Assembly (NCBI RefSeq): GCF_028453695.1
Contig: NC_135772.1
Location: forward strand, 7,564,001-7,628,000
Length of the DNA: 64,000 nt
Source of the DNA: Augochlora pura
Taxonomy: Eukaryota; Arthropoda; Insecta; Hymenoptera; Halictidae
Reading direction: 5' to 3'
The notes under the pieces were generated by a model, which saw nothing but the letters and a program-made list of their open reading frames with translations, was not told the DNA's origin and searched no databases. This document shows positions 13,799 through 25,700 of this stretch, in pieces. Each line of letters starts with the position of its first letter. Position 1 is the first letter of the stretch. A program made the translations under genes and the position numbers.

Positions 13799-14494
13799 AT
13801 ATCCTATTTTATATAGAACATTTACTTGTAGTTACTCATATGAAATTTTTACGGGAACTTCATAAACTAGAATAGATAAATACTAAAGCATTATCAGATT
13901 AGTTTTGGATATTGAATGCATCATGTTCAGATACAGATTGCAGATTTTATACATTTATAGCAGAAATGGGTAAACGAAATACAGTGCGGCAAAGATGTCA
14001 AAAAAATTCAAAAATATTTTGTTCACCATTTTCATTTTATTAATCACATTTTTATTAAACTCTTGTTTCATGCAATTAACACAGAAAACTGTAATTTTGC
14101 ACAAGGAGCCACAATTGATTACTAGACGGCGGATCTTAACAGTGTTCATGCAGTCTTTTAATCTTTTCACTAGTTTCTGGTCATCTATCATAGTTCAAGA
14201 TCGAAAATCATATCTGCCATACTACATAAAATCTGAAATAACATAGAATTAACACAAATATGTACGAAACTATGTGACAAAAACTTGCTACAGTAACTTA
14301 ATGTTCATGTAGAAACTAGTTCAAGAAACACCGAGATCTATACGTAGTTTCCATTTCCGCAGACTGAGGAACTTTCTTGCCGTCCATTATACCTTTCCAT
14401 AATGAACGTTTAGGGGCCATCACGGTTGAATGTGTGACAGGAGTGTGTTCGCAGGACATGGTGGAAAGGGTGGTGGTTGTCTAGAGTGTCACTC

Positions 14495-14503
14495 TATATA
14501 TAA
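14495..14503 (+). promoter_or_regulatory. TATA box of the second cuticle gene
   Basis: TATATATAA lies about 54-62 bases before the first ATG at 14557. A start site 25-35 bases downstream would leave a 5' leader of roughly 25-35 bases, usual for insect cuticle genes, which are strongly transcribed in short developmental bursts. Confidence 0.7.
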
Positions 14504-14556
14504 CGGCGAGCAGCACCCCACGCGATGTTAAGAACGTTCACCGCATCCGCGGTAAC

Positions 14557-17500
14557 ATGGTTTCCAGTTACAAGGTACTTACTCTTCCCAGCTCTTACAA
14601 CTCAACCAGTTCACCAACGTGTATGCCGCGCGATTGAAAATCTCTCTAATGAATCATTTCGTGGCCAGATTCTCAAACCATAACTTTCAATTGCAAAGCA
14701 AACCACTGGTCCGGTACGCAGTGCGTCCGCGGGAACAGTGATTTTATCAGTGTATCGGCGGTTCGTGACAGTGTTCTTGATTGATCACTAGTGTCGACGC
14801 CGCACGTACGAGGAAAATTATGTAAAATTTAGTGCAAAGTGGTTCGTAGTGCTTGACACGTTATTATTCTTGCTGTTATTTAAATCTTGTTGGCCAATCA
14901 TGAGTTAGCTAGACGGAAATATCGTTCGTAGTATATAGTAATTAAACTAAGGGTGACAAGTATGCTGCGGATTTTTATGCAAACTAGAATTTTCAAGATA
15001 TTCGTAACGTTAAATTGCAAATGGTATTAACAAACAATATATGCAATTGATAAAAATCTGCAAACTAGTAATAACAATTAGACATGGTGTCAAACAAAAT
15101 TAGCAAGTTATAATTTATCTGACAAATTGCAAATCAATTTACGTCTTTCATTAATGAGAAATAAATTAATTCGAGGAAAATATCGAGAGGGTTGTAATGT
15201 TGATAATAGTAGAAATTGAGGAACAGTTTATCAATTTTCATAATTCAATTCTCAGTGAATGTATATTAAATTTTTCCACCAGTTCGGTATCTTTCGTTTT
15301 GATTGAGCAAGAGTGGGACAAAGCTCTTCGAGTCAGTGAAAAGATTTAATTTCAGGCTTAAAACACTTTCAATGTTGCATGAGTAAAAAGCGATACATTT
15401 AATGGAAAATTGCAATTGTCGAGAGACAAATGGGATAGCCCGTTTATTCAGATTTTGTGTAATTTGCCTATAGATAGTATCACCACCAACTCTGAAGATG
15501 ACGACATGGTTAATGGCAATTTTCTGTCTGGCAACTGCTGGTTGCTCAAACGTCACGGATCAGCAAACATCTGAGACACATCACGACCAGCAGGTAGCGA
15601 TCTTGAAACAGATCAGGAAAGTGAATGAAGACGGCTCTTACACGTACGGTTATGAAGCTGGCGATGGATCTTTCAAGGTAACAGTTTGCGGCTGCTGCAC
15701 TGTTTCATGCAGAAGGCATGAAATGGGCGTATGCCCATTACTTAATACTCTTACGAACGACTCATATTATACGTAACCTACTCTAAACATAGAATCAAGC
15801 ACTTTGCGAACAATAACAAATAAATCGGGTATACTGGCTCCCACGATTATTCTAACGGCTCTCATTCCTTATAAAACACAATTTCCGAAACACGAAGAAT
15901 ATTTTGCTTCATCGAGTATGCGTTAATCGTATTGCGCAAACTAGTCAGGAAAAACGAAGACCGAATAAGAATTAATTTCTCTTTTTCAATAAAGTTAGTA
16001 ACTTGGAGATCGTGTGACAATATATTTAAATTCTGCTAATTCTCTGACAGTTTTATCATAAATAAACTCTATTCATCTTTGTCATAAATGCATAAAATCC
16101 GTAGATTATCGATTAAGGATTATGACGCATTAGTTAGCTGTCATTAGTTACAGTCAACGTATTGCTTTTATAACAACATATAATCATTTAAATATTCAAA
16201 AGACAGAATATTACCGAGTGTTGTATTGACATCGCACAGACTATATTTGACTAATATGCTTGTTTACACCTTATTGCATGCATTGTATAATTCTTTTTCA
16301 TGTAGAAGGTATAGTTTTCTCTTTACTATTTCATCAATTATTCAGTAATGTTTTAATACGGCAATTGAAACTAAAACAATGTACAATTATATAACAAAGA
16401 ACATTTAAGTTATTCTTCTTTGCAATCTTCAAACATTCAATCAATAAATTATACATTTATATAACAACACGTTTGCAAATTAAACAGGCATTAAAAAACC
16501 AATTGCTTCATTACAGGAAAATAACTGAAGAAGCATGTTAACTCAATTCAATGCATGTTTTAACACTTTAGCCGTGAACAATGTCGTCGTGGAAAAATAT
16601 TAATTTCTAGAATTACAAGTTCACTAGTCTTACTACTTCAATAAAAAATCTCACAACACGTATTCGTAGAATTGACACATTTTAAAATAATTATAAATGA
16701 AATTGCTGGAAGAATCTGCATATATTGTTATAAATGTATAGAATGTGATTGCTAAAATATGTAAGAAAGATTAAAGATTGGGTCTCACAACTAAGAAATT
16801 AAAGTAATTTTACGTAAGACAAGGAAACTGTAGAATAGTAAAGGAAGATGTGCGAACTATGTCTGAACGTAGGAAATGATTGTCAGGTCGAGAGTCGCGA
16901 CGTTCTAGGCAACATCAAGGGTACGTTCGGTTTCGTCGACGCAGACGGCGAAATAAAAAGGGTGTCGTACTCCTCCTCTAACGGGACAGGGTTTAAAGCA
17001 ACCACCGTGTCACCATTGCAGGAACACGTGTCCGTCGTGCAGAGCATTCCGCGTGTAAATCGCACAACTACGACTAAGAAGCCAACCATCGTCTATTCAT
17101 CATCCACCGAACCTACCACAAAATCATCGGTGGTACAATCGATACCGCGAAACAGAAAAGCAACGACCACATCGACCACGACGACGACCACCACTACAAT
17201 CGAGCCGCCAAAGTCGATATTCGGTCACTACTTGAAGGGAACCGGCAAAAGTAGACCACGTTTCGTAATCAACGGTCAGCAAAGACCTCTGGTGATTGAG
17301 GAGGAGAGTGCGGAGGACGAAGATTCACAGATCAACAGGCCGAGCACGGAGGACAAGACCTCCACTTACAGGCGGATCATATTTGCTAAAAGACCGATTG
17401 AGCAGACTCTGCGTCCGATCTCGGAGGACTTTGTGGAGAAGGACGATGAAGCTAAGGTCACAACTGGGAACACGCTGAGAAGGCAGCTGCACGAGGACAC

Positions 17501-18821
17501 TACCAAATCAAATCCCATCGTGGAGGCCAACAACGACGACCACTCCGATGTATACGGCGGCTCCCTGTCTACAACGCGTCCCCTATTCACCACATCGACG
17601 CCACCAAGGGTTCTCCAACGCGTCTCGCCTAATCGCATCGAGAGACCAAAGGTGTACGTCAACAGAGAGAATCTTGGGCCCGCGAGATTCGAAAACGTCA
17701 AATACGATAGCTCCCGAGCTTACGAAGCAGAAGCGAAGGCAACCCGGGATGAAACTCGAGTGCCGGTGTCCCGGGTACCCGAGACCAGAGACTTCATCCG
17801 ACAGAGCACGGAGCCTGTATTCGTCAGACAACAGCCGGACCAGTTCCTGCGGGAATTGCCAGGAGGTCGGATTCTTCTGCCGACTCAGCCTAACATCGAC
17901 GAGGATCCGGCTTATAGGCAGGTCCCAATCAACAGAGTATTGCTGCGTCCTTTGCCAGGCCAGCAGCCGATCTACTCAACCACTACGGACGCGAACATAC
18001 ATTACCTGACGGAGAATCCTTTACCTGAACAAGAGGAGGACCCTAGAGTCGCTGTGACACCGGGTTACATACGACCTAGACCGTTTCCGCGACCAATGGT
18101 TTACTCAGAGCCCGACCAGAGACCTAGGCCAATTCTGAGACCAGTGCCACAGGCGGTGACCCCAACGATGGATGACAGAGAGTACTCGTCGACCCCCGAG
18201 TATCCGTACAGAGGCAGCACCATCGCTCTACCGCCTGAGCCACCAAATCCAATCGCTCCTCCTCTCAGTCGTCGTGACTTCCAAATGCTGCTAAGAAGGC
18301 TGCTGGTCAGCCAATACGGCGTTCAGGCTTTGTCTTATCCGAAGACTTACCTAGAAGACGCATTGTACGATCAGCAACCGTATCCGTCCTACCAACCTGG
18401 CTACCAAGCACCAGCCCCGAGACCCGACATCGGCTACGACCAACAGCTAGCCGTTCAGTATGGCGACCGGGTGCCAGTTCGTCGACCTGTCTACACCAGA
18501 GCGTTGACCCCTGTTTATCAACCACAACAATACGAGGAATACAACGACGGCAGGTATGCGAAGCGAGTTTACAGACAGAAGTTCTACACGCAGGAGGTCA
18601 CCGATGACGGAGACGAGATCTTGCCGGCTCCTATTAGAGAGGCTCTACTGCTGAGGATGCTGCAGCTGGCCATCAATGCCGAGCGCACTCCCATGATGAC
18701 CACTCCGATGATGACCACGACTACGCCGGCGTCCAGATACAGGAAGACCGGGCCTGTCAGAAGCGTACAAATTATCACCAGTGACGACGAAGAGAAGGAC
18801 GAACTGAAGAAGAAGATGTAA
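14557..18821 (+). CDS. RR-type chitin-binding cuticular protein (CPR family), P/T-rich
   Basis: Secreted cuticle protein. Exons are 14557-14574 (MVSSYK), 15498-15677 and 16887-18821, all in phase 0, giving about 710 residues. The exon 2 acceptor is ambiguous: an AG before 15474 has the better pyrimidine tract and stays in frame, adding eight residues. The hydrophobic signal segment (TTWLMAIFCLATAGCS) comes early in exon 2. The RR domain, residues about 41-104, is split by intron 2: exon 2 ends EDGSYTYGYEAGDGSFK and exon 3 begins VESRDVLGNIKGTFGF, then SYSSSNGTGFKA. The tail has a run of eight threonines near 17172-17200, acidic patches and P/Y/R-rich segments. A frame running into exon 3 from 16848 is only intron read-through. 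The gene lies on the same strand as the other RR gene but, unlike it, has an intron inside the domain. Confidence 0.9.
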
Positions 18822-18958
18822 CGGTCAGACTTTGGTGCTTTTGTTATCTCTTTTTCTTGAAATTGATGAAAGTACATTCCGTTCGCGTCACGACGTTCGA
18901 TGAAGTAACTGGAGACTACTATATTTATATTTCAGCTTTATAGAGGAGAGAAGGCACA

Positions 18959-18964
18959 ATAAAA
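18959..18964 (+). terminator. Polyadenylation signal of the second cuticle gene
   Basis: AATAAA about 140 bases after the stop codon at 18819-18821, the first canonical signal downstream. Confidence 0.7.
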
Positions 18965-21900
18965 GTATAGTACAGGATGTCTAGTTATAAAATCATACAA
19001 ATCACGCGTTGTCTGCAATATAATTGTTCCATAAAAAGACGGTGTCAGTTAAACTACTCCACAGAGAAAGTAGTGTATTACGTAGGAGTATCGCAGCATG
19101 CGTATCGACATTATTAAACTAAATGAGTTAGCATTTCACGTTTATAGGTATTTAATGAACGATTTTCAAACTTCTTATTTATTGTAGTTCGTTTCGTGTA
19201 TTTTACTCACCGGTCTACTGTATAGAAAAATAACAGTTCACATCTTATATATGAAGTACTTACGTCAGATATGCAAAAACGGAACTCACACGGAGGGAAT
19301 TTTAGTCTGCACATTTTCCAAATTCATCGGCACAGCGAATTGATGAATTAAGAGGACACTCAAACGATAAGCCCATTACGATATATTTTCTTCACATTGA
19401 GATTATTTTCACATTAGATATAATGTCTCTTCAATTCTTCTTTTCGAGAAGAAATGATCGACGGAGACAATTCAAACGTTGATGAACAGCTCGTTAGGAT
19501 GACTACTATAGTACAAACCTGAGACCATCGTTTCCACTCAGTGGGAAACATCGCACGGAATATCGTGGGAAGAAAGGAAATACAAAGTTGATTGAAGACA
19601 ATCGTGGCGACACAGTTTTCGCGAAATCCGCTGGAATCGTCAGCGAAACGAATCGCCTTCTCCGAAAGGGAAATGTCCTATGTATTCGTGCAACGATTTT
19701 CCGCACGACAACTTTCAGTATCTCGCAACGCCAGCTTTTTACTTTCAAGACAGATCGTCGCTACCTTTGAGTCGTTCCAACGCGAGAGCAATTAAAAGTA
19801 GTAATATATGGTCAAGCGAGTGTAAGCGTTGCCGTGCGTTGTTCTTGCATATAAATAACCGCGTTATGTCGTGTCACGTTACTTTATACAGAATAGAGTA
19901 GACTTTCCAAAGATGATCGGTAGAGTTATCAATAGAACACTGAAAAATGGTCCATTAGCTTAGTATCAAAGTGGCGTCATGCATTTAATATTATCGTCGA
20001 TCATTTTTGTTCCAAAGTTTTTATGGGATTGTTCGAGTCAACCATGATTTTTTGGAAGGTAGACCTTTTCCCTTATTTTGACAGCTTTATGCATTTATGG
20101 CAAAAATGTGTAGTAAAATCATTGTAAGAATCGTAAAATATTTTCGTATTATTTTGAATTCGTTGAAGTTGTTACAAACGAAAATTAAATGTCTATGCAG
20201 GTGTAGTATCTAGCTATTAATGCAGAAAAATTTTATTTTGCATAAAAATACGCAGTGTAGTGATGCATCTGCAGAATTTTCTACACACGGGCAGCAAGTC
20301 TGTCGCAGTTTCACTAAAAATTCTGAACTAAACTTTATGAACTTCTATTAAATGGAAAATTGTACTAAGCGGTGGAAAACAGGTGTACTATTGTTACACA
20401 AACCACCTAATTATGCGATCCAATTTGTCTTTCGACAGGTTCATAGAAATACAGTTCTACTGTTCTATGTTATTTGAAATGGATCCAATTAGTATATACT
20501 TTTAGTTATCACAGCTATCAAATGTCAAGATTTATAAATAAAAAAAATACCTACTTTAGGACTCGGGGCGTTGAAAATATAAAGAGTTCGCTTTAGGGTT
20601 GTTAAATTAACAGAATGATACAACATCCGTTACATCGATTGAATAAAAAAAAAACTAAATAAAAATAGAGAAAGACTGACGCGATGAAAAATTGAGATTA
20701 TTAGAAATGAAAAAAATGTAAAGTACCTAAAAAATCTGAAAGCTTCGACGATAGCATTGAATGGATCTAGCCAAGTCACAATGTCGTCCACTAGCCTCTG
20801 ATTCATTGTAAATAGAACTTCATACAAACTAGTGTAACATATGTATCGAAATAAAGCGAGATCGATGGTAGACAGTGTGGTGTGAGAATTCATTTCGTAA
20901 GCCTATGAGAGCCAGCTTGCTGAGAAAGAATAATAACATATCTACCGCGAGTAATTAGCATCGCTGGTTGCCACACTTCGCAGTCGGATATTACGGACTT
21001 GTTAGGTGCCTTGTGTTTGTTAGGTGCTGCAGCTTGGCGACGGTTGCCACTTCGAGGGTGTAGATCCATGGGATTTTCAGCGTAATTTCCATGTATTCAG
21101 CACTTAGCTACCTCTTGCCAAATCTCCGGATAGAGGCAGTATCTACTTGAGAAAGTTCTGCTACTGTACCTATGCGAAAAACAATTATCAACAAGTAACG
21201 TAAATATTTTAGATTTTAAAGTGGATAGTAAAACCATTTGTAATTGGACTAAACTTTTATATCAGAACAAATTGCAAAAAACGAGAACCAAACGGAAGGT
21301 TCTTTTTCCATTTTATTAATTTTTTTAAATTAAATTTCATCTACGTAATTTTGTTATAAATGCTTAAATTTCACAATTCATTTATATATTTATATTCATT
21401 TATCATCTTAAATTTAGGAGGTAAGTAAATATGTATCATATTATTATCTTGCGTGATTCTTTGTTAAGGTAATCATCATTATTACTATTAAATGGTAGAT
21501 CTTTACACATTTATAGCATATAGAAAACTCTGAGAATCTAGTGACTCAAAAATAATTGAATAATGCATTTTCACGCATTTATAATTTAATGATGAAGCGA
21601 TATTGTTAGAAAAATTCATCCAAGTTTTGCATGTAAAAGAAGCACAGAGATTTTTATTCTCCAGTTGTTTCTATTGACATAGTCACAGCGGAAATCGAAG
21701 TTTCAGCTCTAAAGGCGCTGAATAATTTGTTCTGTTTGAAAGTAGAAGTCGAACCGGACGATAGAATATTATTTCAGCACAAGCAACCTTTCAATTTTTC
21801 GCCAAGAGCCGGATGTACACGTGAATGGTTCTTATTACTAGATAGAAGTATTTGCCAACCAAACGTTATCCGTATGTTTTTCAAGCCGTAACTTCCGGTA

Positions 21901-21975
21901 CACGGCAAACGCGCCAATGGCAATATAGTCACACAATATAGGAATAGCTTGTCTAATTAGAACAGTCGTTATTTT

Positions 21976-22010
21976 CGACGACTTTCCTCGTCGGTGATGG
22001 AAAGTCGTCG
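21976..22010. repeat. Perfect 12-bp inverted repeat (hairpin)
   Basis: CGACGACTTTCC at 21976-21987 is exactly complementary to GGAAAGTCGTCG at 21999-22010, with an 11-base loop. A further T4/A4 pairing is possible beyond a one-base bulge. Confidence 0.95.
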
Positions 22011-22520
22011 CAAAAGACAGGAGTTCATTGTCTTACAGAATATACAAGTCGCACAGCACTATGCGAAGGAATACGAAAGACAGCAAAAGAAAGTAGATTC
22101 GCGATCTTGATAAGAATCCCGTTCCCTAGTTAATACGAATGCAGGAAAGTATTATACGTCTACCATAATGTAAAAGTGATTCTTCGATGTAAAAGTACGC
22201 TTTTGGGTTTCCTATAATTTTGTAAACAAAATTTTAATGGTTGGAAAACAATTAAATTTGTTAAGGGTGCGCTTAAGATAATGACGCCATATTATTAATC
22301 ATTAGCAATATTACATTATCCCTTGACATTAGTTGTTCCACATTTTGTCGATATATTAATGTGTGTATTCTGTACGTAATATCGGAACAAGAGTTCCTAA
22401 TTAATGGCCATACAGTGTCGATTCAGACTACCCCATCAATCAGTGCTTCTTTGGACATTGAAAAGAGGATTATGATTAGAAGAAAACAGACGCGATTTAT
22501 ATTAATAAGTTAATGATACG

Positions 22521-22526
22521 TTTATT
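22521..22526 (-). terminator. Candidate polyadenylation signal of the SLC17-like gene
   Basis: TTTATT on the plus strand reads AATAAA on the minus strand, about 245 bases after the stop codon of the transporter. An ATTAAA variant closer in, near 22616, is an alternative. Confidence 0.5.
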
Positions 22527-22771
22527 CTTATTTCTCTAGTTATGTGTTAACCAGTTTTCCTAGTATGGGATTGTAACAAATACTTGTGCCGTCTGCGTGG
22601 AGGAGTACCTATCCATTTAATTAAAAAAGAAAATACATATAATGAACTTTTGAATTAAATACTTTGTGCAATTTCCAACCGTACCGTTCTCTCTGCAATA
22701 TTTTCTCACAGTGAAGTGTCTGATTACACCTACTTGATAAATTAAAGAATTTCTCGAGAATAAGTATGAAT

Positions 22772-25700
22772 TTAATTAGATGTCAACGAGATTTTCGAGT
22801 GGACCGAGGCAGAACGAGGTACGTTTTTTACGCTCTCGACGTCGTCTTCTATTGGGTAAGGACCAAAAGGTTCCGTCTGCACACCTACGTCCTCGTAATC
22901 GAGTTCTGAGGATTCTTGTTCATAAATTGCGTCGTGGCTCCGCGGTCGAGCGACAGAAGGAATCCATGGTTGCGGAGTACCTTTGCCAAGTGCCAAGAAA
23001 ACTGCAGCAGTGCTTAATAAAACGACAGACGCGACGCCAAAAACCAGTCTCCATGAGCCTGCGATCTGAAATTAAAATCCATGTATTAAACGCTTACACA
23101 CCTTCCAACGGTTGAAAAGTAAGGAACATTATCTTTCATTGAAAAATCAATGTATGAACATTGTATCATATGTTACTTAAGTAGTATCCTAAAAATTGTT
23201 AGCCAGACAACTGAAAATAAGACATAGAAGCCATATTTGAAAACAATCTCATCAAAACGCTATCTGAATTTTGTATGAAAAAAATTAGTGTTTTAAAAAT
23301 GGCAATTGCTTCAACACAGATGTGAAATTTTTGACGTAAATATTCAACTTCATTTCAAAAATAAAATATTCTGTCAAATACTAATTGACAATGAATATTA
23401 CTGAAAAATTTAAACCAAAGTATTCCAACGTTTTTTAATTGAAGATAAGAGTATTAAGTTTAACTTCATGAAACGTGCAATATATGCTGTACCAAACGAA
23501 ATGCTATGTGCTACGTGTTCCTTGATCTTGATTACAGTCATTTTACGTTTATCGCGATGACCACTGTGTAGGAGGAAAGTGTGTCAAGTTGACATAAGAA
23601 AGCGGATGAGGTTTGACAGATTATCTTACAGAACCGTGAAGTGCCTGTGTAACAAAGTAATTCGCAGCTAACAACCCAGCTGCCCCTAGTGTTGAGCACA
23701 ATGCACATGCCGCTGCTGCACAGGCTGGTGACTCTACAGGTGCAAGGTCCGCTATTGCAGCTAGTGCACCGGCAGGTGCTGTCCCAGAAACCAGGAGAGC
23801 TGCTATGCCTAACCACGCTGCCCCCAGTGCTTGACAACCAGCGTAACCAGCAACGAAAAGTAAAGCCGCCGGGATAAAGTGAGCTAGCAATGATTTAAGA
23901 GTCATTAGGCAATTGTTAGCGAGTAGCTAACACATTAAACTCAAACAATCCTAAAAATTTCCAAGGAATTAAGTACTTAATTTGATTAATAAAACTAAAA
24001 TTAGGAAGTTAAAATTTATTATAGTGCACGGTTCTTTAACTCTTTTGCATCCTAAATTTCCTACTAAAATGCAATTTGTTCGAATGTATTTCAATAAAAA
24101 GATTTTTTAAATAATGCAAAAGTTTCTGGTACATATATGTGACCAATGCGGCATTCATCCTATTAAAAAGCTTACTTGTACATTGTTAGTCAACGAGTAA
24201 TCATACATGATATACTTTTAACAAAGCAGAACAAATGTTTATTTTCTCCAACTTTTTTTAGCTAAAACTCAATGTCAAAATGAAATTGATTTTTTGATCA
24301 TTTGTTATGATCTAGATTACTACAAAGAAAGCTACAAAGCAACTGAATTAAAAAGGATAAAAATTGATAATTCAAATACACACCTGTATAAACAACTAAC
24401 TTTCTCGCTGTAGTCGTAGAAACAATTTTAGACTCGCGAACATGGTCTACAAGAAGACCGCATGTTAATGCAGCCATAAAATGACCAATATGGGGTAACG
24501 TCGTCAAAACGGAATCCTAAAGATATTAAACGTATTAAAATCCTTATTTTATTATGTATTCTTTATTCAAAACGAAAAAGAAATAAAAATTCTCTTTCGC
24601 TTTTAATAGCATACTCTCAACTTTTGAAATAGAAATCATGTCGAGATTACTTGCATTAGCTGTAGAAAATCCGTAGATAAGTTTTAGGTATTTCGTCATA
24701 CCAAGAGCAAGGGTTGCATCGCCCCATTGATTACCCATGGTTGCAACTGCGGACGCCCAAACAGGTACCGAACGCAGCAACTTTCCCCATGGAATAACGG
24801 CAGCCTGTTTCATTATTAATTTTATGCAGAAATTGAAAGATTGAATTTTTGAATTCTCATCGACAAATTTAACATCGATACGTTCCTTATTAGATACTAA
24901 CCACGAAAGATGTAAAGCTAAGTCGCTCATTTTTAACTTGGCAATCTAATCATTAATTTCATAGCTTAAAAGAATACATGCAACAACACAAGCAGAAAGA
25001 AATTAAATTCTGTATGATAACGTGACCTGTCCAGTGAATGAATTCCTACTGAAGCTGCATGTTTACTAAAATGATCGTTATTTAATTCCCAAAATAATAT
25101 TAACGTGTGTTGTTTTATTAGTATGTTTGCAAACCCCTGGACACAATTATTTTTCATTAATCCTAGCTTTCTTTAAGTTTTGTATGCAGAATGTAGTTAT
25201 TTTGATCCTCGATCGATAAGACACCAGTTTTAAAAAAGTATTTATGAAAAATTTATAATAATAATGATATGAAAAGTCGGTATTTCTTCTATTATCCATG
25301 TGTATTATGCTTGCACTGTACCTTCTCGAATTAGTTAGTACTGAAATGGTTAAGGTGAAAAGGATAATCGTTATTTTTTCATATAATGCAGCAAATGGTC
25401 ATTCACTGGGGGGGTATTCATTCATTGAACAGATCACCCCATCTAGAATGAGTGAATTTGTAGCCATATGTAGAACATATGGGATTTTTGTTAAATTAAC
25501 TGTATTTACATTTGTGTCGTGCTGATATGATTTCGGTGTGTCTTTAACGAATCGTCCAAAAGCGAAGTACCAACATAATGCGATGATGACGAGGCCATAG
25601 CAAAGAGAATCTCTGCCAAAGCTTCGAACCACAGCTGTTCCTAGCCACCCAGTTAGGCAGTATCCAACACTAACAGCTAGTGAAAAATATAAAGTACCAT

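Larger units (their letters stand above)
3237..14490. other. Long region without a supported gene
   Basis: The first 2 kb is relatively GC-rich, may hold the 3' untranslated region of the upstream cuticle gene, and has a strong donor-like site (ATC|GTGAGT) with GT at 3251-3252, just after its stop codon. Reading frames on both strands at 4000-5365 overlap each other and show no family features. A short segment at 6668-6721 has good splice signals on both sides (see findings). From 7 to 12 kb the DNA is very AT-rich. A moderately GC-rich island at 12350-13560 has reading frames on both strands that I cannot assign. Confidence 0.5.
18965..22771. other. Intergenic region
   Basis: No gene could be supported. 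Moderately GC-rich patches lie at 19500-19900 and 20930-21090. A minus-strand frame at 20719-20893 ends at a donor-like site (see findings). A perfect hairpin sits at 21976-22010. The last 250 bases probably contain the 3' untranslated region of the minus-strand transporter. Confidence 0.5.

Noticed and set aside
17366..18525. Several frames antisense or out of phase with the second cuticle gene
   Set aside because: Overlap the long in-frame exon and carry no recognisable domains.
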